NCBI GenBank assembly: GCA_016218485.1
Contig: JACRDY010000013.1
Location: 1-13,978, forward strand
DNA length: 13,978 bases
DNA from: Candidatus Falkowiibacteriota bacterium
GTDB taxonomy: Bacteria > Patescibacteriota > Patescibacteriia > JACRDY01
Direction of reading: 5' to 3'
Shown: one piece after another, positions 6,556 to 13,023 of the stretch
Numbering within the stretch: position 1 is the first letter of the stretch
Layout of the letters: every line of letters starts with the position of its first letter
Notes under the pieces: generated by a model
Databases searched by the model: none
What the model saw: the letters and a program-made list of their open reading frames with translations, nothing else
Told to the model about the DNA's origin: nothing
Made by a program: the position numbers and the translations under genes

Positions 6556-7041
6556 ATGGTAACTAAAATAATTATCAAAGCCGCCACGATCGGCGTATTG
6601 GCCAGCCTCGGTATGACGGCAGTATACGTGATGCTGATGTTGTGGACGATGAGCGCCGAGGCAGCCTGGCTGAACTTTGTAAATGTTTGGTATTTAATCA
6701 GCGGCATCATTATTGGCTTTGGCCTGCAGATAGGATTATCGGTTTATCTCAAAAATCTACAGTGCCTGAACCATGCGGGTACAGTCACCGCCGCCAGCGG
6801 CGCAGTGTCAGGCACGACCATGGTCGTCTGCTGCATTCATCATTTGGCTGAAGTTCTGCCAATTTTAGGCATCTCAGGAGCGACTATTTTCCTCACCCAG
6901 TATCAAAAACCCTTATTACTACTAGGCTTAGCGATCAACCTGGCGGGACTGGCGTATATCAGCCGTCTCCTTGGACGACAAATATCTGTATCCTCACGCG
7001 CTGAAGCGGCTCTGCCAACCAAAGCACCGGAACATATTTAA
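6556..7041 (+). CDS. four-helix membrane protein with CCxHH motif
   Basis: I do not recognise a named family. The 161-residue product has hydrophobic segments at about 9-31, 43-65, 83-113 and 118-138, and a soluble tail. The third contains SGTTMVVCCIHHLAEVLPI, with Cys92, Cys93, His95 and His96 in or next to the membrane; Cys70 and His73 precede it. This segment resembles SGVATTCCAPVLAGVL of the CcdA-like protein three kilobases downstream (shared SG, CC, LA and VL in register), so it may be a half-size relative of thiol or metal transporters. Vicinal CC pairs in a helix are also typical of mercury importers of the MerT/MerF kind, though overall similarity is not evident. It lies 2 bp after the rhodanese gene, and the inserted repeat begins 4 bp after its stop. 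Confidence 0.85.
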   Translation: MVTKIIIKAATIGVLASLGMTAVYVMLMLWTMSAEAAWLNFVNVWYLISGIIIGFGLQIGLSVYLKNLQCLNHAGTVTAASGAVSGTTMVVCCIHHLAEVLPILGISGATIFLTQYQKPLLLLGLAINLAGLAYISRLLGRQISVSSRAEAALPTKAPEHI

Positions 7042-7045
7042 CAGT

Positions 7046-7221
7046 GAGATGGTTACAAAACTATTTTTAAGCGAGACGCAGGACTGGTTGGCTACGGCGA
7101 GGAAAACTAGTGAAATGATTTGAGGCGTACTGTCATTACGGTGCCAATCATTTCACGCCAGTTTGACGAAGCCTCGGACGAAAAGGACCAGTCGCAGCAA
7201 AAAGAGTTTTGTAACCATCTC
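7046..7221. mobile_element. MITE-like inverted-repeat element, copy B (176 bp), inside the copper operon
   Basis: GAGATGGTTACAAAACT at 7046-7062 is perfectly complementary to 7205-7221. Inward, AGTGAAATGATT and AATCATTTCAC form a second inverted repeat around a short spacer. Reverse-complemented, it aligns end to end with copy A at 1998-2175. It starts 4 bp after the stop of the CCxHH gene and ends 27 bp before the copA ATG, splitting the operon without breaking a gene. Transcribed, it would fold into a long hairpin in the mRNA just ahead of copA. An in-frame TTG at 7120 inside it creates a false 43-residue extension of copA. Confidence 0.85.
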
Positions 7222-7248
7222 AATAACCTACTCATAACCCACCTACAT

Positions 7249-9492
7249 ATGATTAAGAAGGCTGAACTGAGCATTCACGGCATGCACTGCGCGTCCTGCG
7301 CCGTCAACATTCAGCGCGATCTAGAAAAACAACCGGGCGTCAAAACCGCGACGATCAACTTTGCCCTGGAACAAGGCCAGGTAGAGTATGATGAGGCGCA
7401 CATGAACCCCGAGACCATCATGGCGACGGTCAAAAAATCCGGCTACAGCGCTCAGCCATTACACCACACTATGGATCACGCCGGACACCATGCCAACCAG
7501 ACCGGAATGAATCAATCAATGGATCACCCAGAACAGAACGGCGAGGACCACGCCGGTCACGCCGCGGCTGAAAGCGCCAAGCACGTTAGACAGCGGCTGA
7601 TGAAAGTCGGCCTGGCCGCGGTTTTAACCGTCTTCATTATCATACTCGGTTTTGTGCTCACTGCTGTACCCAACCGGCACTTCTTGATGCTCCTCCTGTC
7701 TCTCGGGGTGCTGTACGCGGGCAGAGAATTTTTTGCCATTGGCTACCCTAACTTGCTGCGCGGCCGGCCCAGCATGGACACGCTGGTAGCGCTGGGGGTC
7801 AGCGCCGCCTTCCTCTACTCCGGCTACACCGTGCTCTTCAGCCCCGGACTCAATGAATACTTCATGGATGTCGGGATCATTATCACCTTCATTTTGCTCG
7901 GCCGGTACTTGGAAGCCAAAGCCAAAGGCACAGCCAGCGAGGCGATCAGAAAACTCCTGCACCTATCAGCTAAAACCGCTCACCGCTGGATGAACGATCA
8001 GCAAACAGAAGAAATCCCGATCAATCAAATCAAAATTGGCGACAAACTGCTGGTTAAGCCCGGAGAAAAAATTCCCACCGATGGGGTGATCGTTGACGGC
8101 AGCGCCGCGATTGACGAATCTATGGTGACGGGCGAAAGCATCCCGGCCGACAAAAAATCCGGCGACAGTGTCATCGGCGCGACGATCAACGGTAATCAAG
8201 TTTTCACCATGCGAGCGACTCAAATCGGCAGTCAAACCGTGCTGGCACAAATTATCAAAATGGTGCAGGCAGCCCAAATGTCACGGGCGCCGATCCAGAA
8301 ATTAGTTGACAAAATTTCTCTCTATTTTGTCTGGGGGGTGATCGTCATCGCGGCCATCACCTTCATCAGTTGGCTGCTCTGGTCGGGCAATCTGCCTCAA
8401 GCGCTGATCTATACGGTCGCGGTGTTAATTATCGCCTGCCCCTGCGCTTTAGGTCTCGCCACCCCCATTTCCATTGTCGTCGGGACCGGCCGCGGCGCCA
8501 GTCTCGGCATCTTGATTAAAAACGCGGAAAGTTTAGAAAAAATGCACCAAATCACGGCGATTGCTTTTGACAAAACCGGCACGATTACCAAAGGCCAGCC
8601 GGCGGTACAGGCGTGGGTGGCAGCTGATCCGGCGGCAGAGCAAGAATTAGGCGCGGCGCTGGCGCTGGAAACTCATTCCGAACACCCGCTGGCCCGCAGT
8701 ATTATTGAATGGTTCCAACAAACCAAAGCTAATCTTAAACCAACTACTCTGCAAAACGTCACCGCTCTCCCCGGCCAAGGCATGCAAGGCCGCGAGCATG
8801 ACACTACGTACCGCATCGGTAATATTAAATTTTTAAAAGACAACCAGGTTAATCTCTCCAGCGCCACCAGTCAGATTGATCGCTACCGCGCCAGCGGACA
8901 CACCATCATCGGCTTTAGCGCTAACGAAAAATTACTCGGCTTTTTCGCCGTACAAGACGGCATCAAAGCCACGTCCGCTCAAGCCATCGCTTCGCTGCAC
9001 CACCGTAAAATCAAAACCATCATGCTGACCGGCGACAACGCCAGCGTCGCCGCAGAAATCGCCAAACAAGTCGGGATTGATGAAGTGCGAGCGGAAGTCA
9101 TGCCCGAAGATAAGGTCAATATTATTAAAGACCTCCAGGCTCAAGGTAACTTCATGGCCATGGTCGGCGACGGCATTAATGATTCCCCGGCTTTGGCCCA
9201 GGCAAACGTTGGCATTGCTATGGGTACCGGCACCGACATCGCCATGGAAACGAGCGACGTCGTGCTCGTCAAAGGCGATCTGCTGAAAGCCAGCGAAGCG
9301 ATTAGCTTATCACAAAAAACATTAGCCAACATCAAACAAAACTTGTTTTGGGCGTTTATTTATAACACCGTCGGCCTGCCGATAGCCGCCCTCGGATTCC
9401 TCAATCCAGCGATTTCCGCCGCGGCCATGGCCGGCAGCAGCATTTCAGTGGTGCTGAATGCCCTGAGGCTGAAACGAGCGACCTTAAAATAA
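7249..9492 (+). CDS. copA: Cu(I)-exporting P1B-1-type ATPase
   Basis: Pumps Cu(I) out of the cytoplasm at the cost of ATP. The 747-residue protein has one N-terminal HMA domain (residues about 4-68) with GMHCASC, metal-binding Cys14 and Cys17. A His/Met-rich linker follows (72-112, nine His), then eight predicted helices. Signature elements: TGE at 294-296 (actuator), CPC at 397-399 in the sixth helix, phosphorylated Asp441 in DKTGT, HP at 479-480, and GDGIND at 640-645. FIYNTVG and MAGSSISVVLNA near the C-terminus are the remaining copper-specific residues (YN and MxxSS). I chose the ATG at 7249 because the HMA domain starts at once and the upstream TTG at 7120 lies in the repeat element. 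There is no clear Shine-Dalgarno sequence. Confidence 0.96.
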   Translation: MIKKAELSIHGMHCASCAVNIQRDLEKQPGVKTATINFALEQGQVEYDEAHMNPETIMATVKKSGYSAQPLHHTMDHAGHHANQTGMNQSMDHPEQNGEDHAGHAAAESAKHVRQRLMKVGLAAVLTVFIIILGFVLTAVPNRHFLMLLLSLGVLYAGREFFAIGYPNLLRGRPSMDTLVALGVSAAFLYSGYTVLFSPGLNEYFMDVGIIITFILLGRYLEAKAKGTASEAIRKLLHLSAKTAHRWMNDQQTEEIPINQIKIGDKLLVKPGEKIPTDGVIVDGSAAIDESMVTGESIPADKKSGDSVIGATINGNQVFTMRATQIGSQTVLAQIIKMVQAAQMSRAPIQKLVDKISLYFVWGVIVIAAITFISWLLWSGNLPQALIYTVAVLIIACPCALGLATPISIVVGTGRGASLGILIKNAESLEKMHQITAIAFDKTGTITKGQPAVQAWVAADPAAEQELGAALALETHSEHPLARSIIEWFQQTKANLKPTTLQNVTALPGQGMQGREHDTTYRIGNIKFLKDNQVNLSSATSQIDRYRASGHTIIGFSANEKLLGFFAVQDGIKATSAQAIASLHHRKIKTIMLTGDNASVAAEIAKQVGIDEVRAEVMPEDKVNIIKDLQAQGNFMAMVGDGINDSPALAQANVGIAMGTGTDIAMETSDVVLVKGDLLKASEAISLSQKTLANIKQNLFWAFIYNTVGLPIAALGFLNPAISAAAMAGSSISVVLNALRLKRATLK

Positions 9493-9499
9493 ATAATGT

Positions 9500-10375
9500 A
9501 TGGAATTATTCTTAAGCGCTTCAATCGTCGCGGCTTTCATCGCCGGCATGGCGGCGCTGTTCGCTCCGTGCTGCATCACGGTGTTACTGCCTTCTTATTT
9601 TGCGTCAATTTTCCGCGAACGCTACCAAGTCTTCCTCATGACCTTTATCTTTTTCTTGGGCATCTTGACAGTCTTCCTGCCACTGGGATTGGGGGCGGCA
9701 TTTATCGGCACATTTTTCAGCCGCTACCACAATCTGATTTTTGCGATTGGCGGTGTTGGCTTAACATTCTTGGGAATACTGCTCTTGATTGGCAAACATT
9801 GGTCACTGCCATGGCAAGTTCATCCGTCACTCAAAAAACATAACGCTGCCTCCGTCTACGTTTTAGGAGTCTTCTCTGGTGTCGCCACCACCTGCTGCGC
9901 GCCGGTACTGGCTGGCGTGCTGACGCTCGCCGCCCTGCCCAATTCCATTTTTTGGGGATTGATGTATACCCTTAGCTATGTCTTGGGTATGGTAGCGCCC
10001 CTATTCGTTCTGTCATTATTCTTAGATAAAATTAATTTTAGCAATAAATTACGCCGCGCCTTCAATAAACCAATTAGCTACTCGCTGGGCGGCCGCCAGA
10101 TTACGATCAGAGTGACGGAAGTAGTCGCCGGTATGACGTTTCTCGGTATGGGGGGCATTATCCTCTATTTAACCGCCACCAACCGGCTCTTTACCCACGC
10201 CGGCTATCAGACAACGATCAATATTTATTTGACGAAAATTTTATCAGCCATCAGTGGCGGCGTTAAAGCCATACCGGAAATTATCTGGGCCTTCATCATA
10301 TTAATTGTCATAGCCAGTATTGTCTATACTGTCTTTAAAAAATTAACTAAAGAAAACTATGAGGAAAAAATCTAA
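9500..10375 (+). CDS. CcdA/DsbD-like transmembrane thiol-disulfide transporter
   Basis: The CcdA/DsbD membrane domain moves reducing equivalents from cytoplasmic thioredoxin to thiol proteins outside. The 291-residue product has about seven to eight hydrophobic segments. The two active-site regions are FAPCCITVLLP (Cys24, Cys25) in the first and TTCCAPVLAGVLTLA (Cys132, Cys133) in the second repeat. Ordinary CcdA has a single cysteine in each; here both are vicinal pairs. This could add metal binding, or only one cysteine of each pair may act. A longer C-terminal region with one or two extra helices (about 205-225, 260-280) exceeds the minimal domain. It starts 7 bp after copA and overlaps the redoxin gene by 17 bp, so the redoxin is its likely electron acceptor. 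Confidence 0.85.
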   Translation: MELFLSASIVAAFIAGMAALFAPCCITVLLPSYFASIFRERYQVFLMTFIFFLGILTVFLPLGLGAAFIGTFFSRYHNLIFAIGGVGLTFLGILLLIGKHWSLPWQVHPSLKKHNAASVYVLGVFSGVATTCCAPVLAGVLTLAALPNSIFWGLMYTLSYVLGMVAPLFVLSLFLDKINFSNKLRRAFNKPISYSLGGRQITIRVTEVVAGMTFLGMGGIILYLTATNRLFTHAGYQTTINIYLTKILSAISGGVKAIPEIIWAFIILIVIASIVYTVFKKLTKENYEEKI

Positions 10376-11009
10376 CCAGCTCATCATGATAGCCATGGGC
10401 GGATTAATCGTCCTGCTCGTGATCATTATCGTGCGTCAAAACCAGCCAGCCGTCGCTCCCGCCTCCCCCGCCGCTACCCTTACCCAACCGGCTGATACAA
10501 TGCATGATCAGCCCGCCACTACTAATGCCAAGACTGATTCGTTTCAGGAGTTACTGAATACCCCCGCGCCCGACTTCTCACTCACCAGTCTTGACGGCAC
10601 AGAATATTCTCTGGCCAGTTTAAAGGGTAAAAATATTTTGCTGTTCTTTAACGAAGGTCTGATGTGCTATCCGGCCTGTTGGAACCAGATCGTATCTCTA
10701 GCCCAGGATCAAACGATCAATGATCAAGCGATAGTACTTTCAGTCGTAACCGATAATCCGCAAGACTGGCAAAAAGCCATTGAAAAAATGCCGGAGCTCG
10801 CCAAAGCCACCGTCCTGTTTGATCAGGGCGGCGCCGTATCCAGACAGTTCGGCATGCTGACCGCGCCCTCGTCCATGCACCCCGGCCGCTTCCCCGGTCA
10901 CTCGTATCTCATTATTGATCGGGAAGGGACGATCCGCTATACGTTGGATGATCCTAAAATGGGTATTTGGAATGCTAGCCTCATCGCAGAAATCAGTAAA
11001 CTTAATTAA
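10359..11009 (+). CDS. membrane-anchored redoxin (AhpC/TSA-TlpA fold) with CxxxC
   Basis: A 216-residue thioredoxin-fold protein. Residues 8-26 form a signal anchor, followed by a Pro/Ala/Thr linker to about 58, so the catalytic domain sits outside the membrane. The domain shows PAPDFSLTSLDGTEYSL, a LLFFNEG strand, then MCYPACW with Cys103 and Cys107, and FPGHSYLIIDREG near the C-terminus, matching the strand and turn after the active site. The CxxxC spacing differs from CxxC of TlpA/ResA and from the Bcp-type spacing seen in the cytoplasmic peroxiredoxin here. It is probably kept reduced by the overlapping CcdA-like gene. Whether it reduces protein disulfides, peroxides, persulfides or copper-oxidised thiols cannot be told from sequence. 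Confidence 0.87.
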   Translation: MRKKSNQLIMIAMGGLIVLLVIIIVRQNQPAVAPASPAATLTQPADTMHDQPATTNAKTDSFQELLNTPAPDFSLTSLDGTEYSLASLKGKNILLFFNEGLMCYPACWNQIVSLAQDQTINDQAIVLSVVTDNPQDWQKAIEKMPELAKATVLFDQGGAVSRQFGMLTAPSSMHPGRFPGHSYLIIDREGTIRYTLDDPKMGIWNASLIAEISKLN

Positions 11010-11014
11010 ATAAT

Positions 11015-11036
11015 GGGATGGTTGTAGAACTATCCC
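11015..11036 (+). repeat. hairpin resembling one arm of the MITE-like element
   Basis: GGGATGGTT and AACTATCCC form a 9-bp stem (one G-U pair in RNA) around the loop GTAG. The first 19 bases match the left end of copy B (7046-7064) at 15 positions, so it may be a solo arm left by a deletion. There is no T-run, so it is not a standard terminator. It lies 5 bp after the redoxin stop and before the small membrane-protein gene. It may affect mRNA stability. Confidence 0.45.
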
Positions 11037-11059
11037 AATTAACTCATAACGTAAAAAGT

Positions 11060-11323
11060 ATGGGACAACTCTCATTCACTCAATATATCTGGCGCTGCGT
11101 TCTTGGCGCTGAAGTGACGTATGTTATCTGCCTCTTAGGCGGCTACCTGCCACTCCGCACGGTTCGCGGCACGGAACTGCATCACGCATTGTTTGAGACA
11201 TTGCCGGGCTTTATCTGGGGCAACGGGGGCAGCTACCTGCTGGGTGCGGTGTACATGCTGATTTTCGCCGTAATTTTTGGAGCGTATATGGTTTGGATGC
11301 ATAATTCCAGTCTGGAGAAATAA
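11060..11323 (+). CDS. small two-helix membrane protein, unknown function
   Basis: An 87-residue protein with hydrophobic helices at about 12-30 and 57-79, separated by a polar loop containing two adjacent His (41-42) and ending in a short KS-type charged tail. It has a faint likeness to small membrane proteins annotated as DUF5676, based on length and the GFIWG...LLGAVY pattern; I would not assign it. The ATG at 11060 was chosen over 11018 because the latter lies in the hairpin at 11015-11036 and would add 14 polar residues. This choice is not certain. It sits in the copper operon 9 bp before the DUF2933-like gene. Confidence 0.7.
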   Translation: MGQLSFTQYIWRCVLGAEVTYVICLLGGYLPLRTVRGTELHHALFETLPGFIWGNGGSYLLGAVYMLIFAVIFGAYMVWMHNSSLEK

Positions 11324-11332
11324 CTGATCAGT

Positions 11333-11548
11333 ATGGCAGAATCAATTGGGCAGCGCCAAGCTTACCGAAAATGGGGGCTCGTCATGCTGTCCGCAGTCGG
11401 CATTATCTATCTCCTCAACCGACATCAGCCGCACCTCAATAATTATCTACCCTATGTCATCTTGCTGGCCTGTCCGCTGCTGCACCTGCTGATGCATAAA
11501 AATCACAACAACGATAAGAATAAAGATGGTAGCGGTCATCACCATTAA
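11333..11548 (+). CDS. DUF2933-like small membrane protein with His-rich tail
   Basis: A 71-residue protein with two hydrophobic segments (about 14-29 and 38-54). LPYVILLACPLLHLLMHK matches the core of DUF2933 proteins, small membrane proteins often found in copper and heavy-metal resistance loci. The tail is rich in His, Asn and Lys and ends in HHH, with further His in HLLMHKNH, consistent with metal binding. Cys46 lies in the second helix. It is the last gene of the operon, and the terminator begins 17 bp after its stop. A partner role with CopA in the envelope is an inference from context. Confidence 0.82.
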   Translation: MAESIGQRQAYRKWGLVMLSAVGIIYLLNRHQPHLNNYLPYVILLACPLLHLLMHKNHNNDKNKDGSGHHH

Positions 11549-11565
11549 ATCAGTATCTGCCCAGC

Positions 11566-11592
11566 AAAAAACCGCCCACCAAGCGGTTTTTT
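11566..11592. terminator. intrinsic terminator at the end of the copper operon
   Basis: AAAAAACCGC and GCGGTTTTTT are perfect complements (10-bp stem) around the 7-base loop CCACCAA. The T-run forms the 3' half of the stem, so it acts on the plus strand. The A-run makes it bidirectional, and it can also serve mutY, whose stop is 48 bp away on the minus strand. Confidence 0.92.
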
Positions 11593-11639
11593 GGTATTAT
11601 CAACCCACGAATTCATCCGTGAATTAATAAAAACCTATC

Positions 11640-12440
11640 TCACGCCAGAGAATATAATTGTCGGGTCTGTCTGACGAAGCCTTCGGCGGATAAAGCCGTC
11701 AACTGCTCCTGCAATCGCGCGGGCGCAAAGCCGAGACGCCGCAGAATTTGTGCCCGGGTTAACCGCCTCTCTACGGTCAGAAGTCTGATAATCGCGCCGC
11801 GGATCTGCCGGTCTGACCCCGTGAACGGCGACTGTCGGGTATACTGGCGGCTGCGCCGATTGGGGTTGGTGACGTGCTGTAAGGCTATTGCGCCATAGTC
11901 CATCAAGGCGGAATACCACAGCCGGGGATTTTTCCGATAGAGTGTGTCAGTAATCAGCGGCAACAGTTGACGGTCAGTAACCCTAGTACGGTTCGGAAAA
12001 AAATGGTGAATGAAAACGCGGCGAATGTTAGTCTCAATCATCGTGACGGGTGAATTAAAAGCGAACACCACGACTGCAGCGGCTGTGTATGGCCCGACGC
12101 CGGACAGCGTCTGCAACGCTTCAGCCGTCTTGGGCCAGCGACCAATGTTGATAATTTCCTGTGCGGCCTGCTGTAAATATATGGCACGGCGATTGTAGCC
12201 TAGACCCTGCCAGGCTTTGATCACGCTGGAACGTTTAGCGCGAGCCAATTTTTCTACAGTTGGAAACCGCTTGATAAAGCGATGATACTTTTCCATCACC
12301 CGATCTACCTGCGTCTGCTGGAGCATTATTTCTGAAACTAAAATATGATATGGATCTCTAGTTTTTCGCCACGGCAAATCAGGCCGGCCGTTGCGTCGGT
12401 ACCACCGTAAAATCATTGGTTGAAATGTTTTTGGCTGCAT
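11640..12440 (-). CDS. mutY: MutY-like adenine DNA glycosylase lacking the Fe-S cluster
   Basis: Removes adenine mispaired with 8-oxoG or G, in base-excision repair. The 266-residue protein has the HhH-GPD glycosylase core: LPWRKTRDPYHILVSEIMLQQ with catalytic Glu37 and the QQTQVDRV helix, then the helix-hairpin-helix LSGVGPYTAAAV (112-123). The catalytic Asp position (usually in LDGN/VDTN) is Glu136 in MIETNIRR. After MDYGAIAL, where four cysteines normally bind a 4Fe-4S cluster, there is none, and the whole protein has no cysteine. The C-terminal NUDIX-like 8-oxoG domain is absent; instead residues about 213-266 look like a winged helix. I recall similar cluster-free forms in Patescibacteria. 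TATACT at 12453-12448 lies only 7 bp from the ATG, so the mRNA may be nearly leaderless. Confidence 0.85.
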   Translation of the reverse strand: MQPKTFQPMILRWYRRNGRPDLPWRKTRDPYHILVSEIMLQQTQVDRVMEKYHRFIKRFPTVEKLARAKRSSVIKAWQGLGYNRRAIYLQQAAQEIINIGRWPKTAEALQTLSGVGPYTAAAVVVFAFNSPVTMIETNIRRVFIHHFFPNRTRVTDRQLLPLITDTLYRKNPRLWYSALMDYGAIALQHVTNPNRRSRQYTRQSPFTGSDRQIRGAIIRLLTVERRLTRAQILRRLGFAPARLQEQLTALSAEGFVRQTRQLYSLA

Positions 12441-12457
12441 GACCAGTAGTATACTAC

Positions 12458-12587
12458 AAAATCAAAAAACCGTCCTAAAATAACGCGCATTCAATCCGTG
12501 TTTTTCCGTGCCCCGCATTGTGCGGGGCACAGCAGAACACGAATAGATACTCTGGAGATGACTTTTCTAAAATCAAAAAACCGTCCT
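12458..12587. repeat. 19-bp direct repeat flanking a hairpin
   Basis: AAAATCAAAAAACCGTCCT occurs at 12458-12476 and again at 12569-12587. Between them, GTGCCCCGCA-TTG-TGCGGGGCAC (12508-12530) forms a perfect 10-bp stem, with CGTGTT/AACACG (12497-12502, 12536-12541) as an outer stem. The second copy also belongs to a terminator-like fold: TCAAAAAAC pairs with GTTTTTTGA (12593-12601). The layout could be an insertion that duplicated 19 bp, or two decayed terminators. It has no coding potential. Confidence 0.65.
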
Positions 12588-12607
12588 GTTTGGAGAGTTT
12601 TTTGATG

Positions 12608-12700
12608 GCTCCGAGGGTGGGACTCTCCCCCCGCCTACGCTAAAGCTTCCCTCTCCGTTAAAACTACGGGGGACAAGTCGGCGGACAGGCACAACCAAGT
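12608..12700 (-). repeat. tRNA-3'-end-like 20-mer joined to short dispersed-type repeats
   Basis: On the minus strand 12627-12608 reads GAGTCCCACCCTCGGAGCCA, which looks like the last T-loop bases, the T-stem 3' strand, the acceptor 3' strand and CCA of a tRNA. No matching 5' half, anticodon arm or acceptor complement lies next to it, so this is not a gene. Further along are small hairpin words (CGCTAAAGC, CCGTTAAAACTACGG) of the kind seen as dispersed repeats in Patescibacteria. Such a tRNA tail is a common integration target. This is suggestive only. Confidence 0.3.
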
Positions 12701-12706
12701 GGTTAA

Positions 12707-12871
12707 TCCGCCGCGGCGGACGCTACCATTGCGACCATCAATAAAAAATCTGCCTCAAAGCTCGCCCTGCTCAACGATTTTCGAACTTTTGACTGGGCGG
12801 AGGAGTACAAATATCCTACCGTGGTTTTTGATCAGATGAAAGGATTGCTGGCCAAGTACGAGAACCTGTAA
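12707..12871 (+). pseudogene. C-terminal remnant of an unidentified protein
   Basis: A reading frame with no start codon near its 5' end runs from just after a stop to TAA at 12869-12871. Its last 36 residues (LALLNDFRTFDWAEEYKYPT... ending GLLAKYENL) have the aromatic, acidic and hydrophobic balance of a real folded protein. I do not recognise the family. The opposite frame gives only low-complexity Ser/Gln/His sequence. The fragment points towards the helicase gene (tail to tail) and directly follows the repeat region, so it is probably what remains after a recombination or deletion. Confidence 0.5.
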
Positions 12872-12984
12872 CCCCTGATTTCCCAGCTGTTTGCCCTTGT
12901 GGCGAGCTTTGTGCCGAGAGTAAGAGCTTTGCACCAATTGAGACACTGACGAGCCGTAAGACGAAATTTGAGAGCGTGGGAGGA

Positions 12985-13013
12985 TTTGCTTAACTTCAAC
13001 AATGTTAAGCAAA
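12985..13013. terminator. hairpin between the gene remnant and the helicase gene
   Basis: TTTGCTTAAC and GTTAAGCAAA are perfect complements with a 9-base loop. The hairpin lies 10 bp beyond the helicase stop on the minus strand. There is no T-run, so intrinsic termination would be weak; mRNA 3'-end protection is possible. The rest of 12872-12984 shows no feature I can support. Confidence 0.4.
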
Positions 13014-13023
13014 TTGCACCGAG

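Noticed and set aside
7120..7248. Upstream TTG start giving copA 43 extra residues
   Set aside because: The extension lies mostly in the palindromic element and bears no resemblance to a CopA N-terminus; the HMA domain begins directly after the ATG at 7249.
11670..11695. GACGAAGCCTTCGGCGGA palindromic word in the 3' part of mutY as a repeat insertion
   Set aside because: It stays in frame in a normal-looking C-terminal domain; the resemblance to dispersed repeats is too weak to call.
12600..12700. Complete tRNA gene on the minus strand
   Set aside because: Only a 3'-end-like 20-mer is visible; there is no 5' acceptor strand, D arm or anticodon arm.
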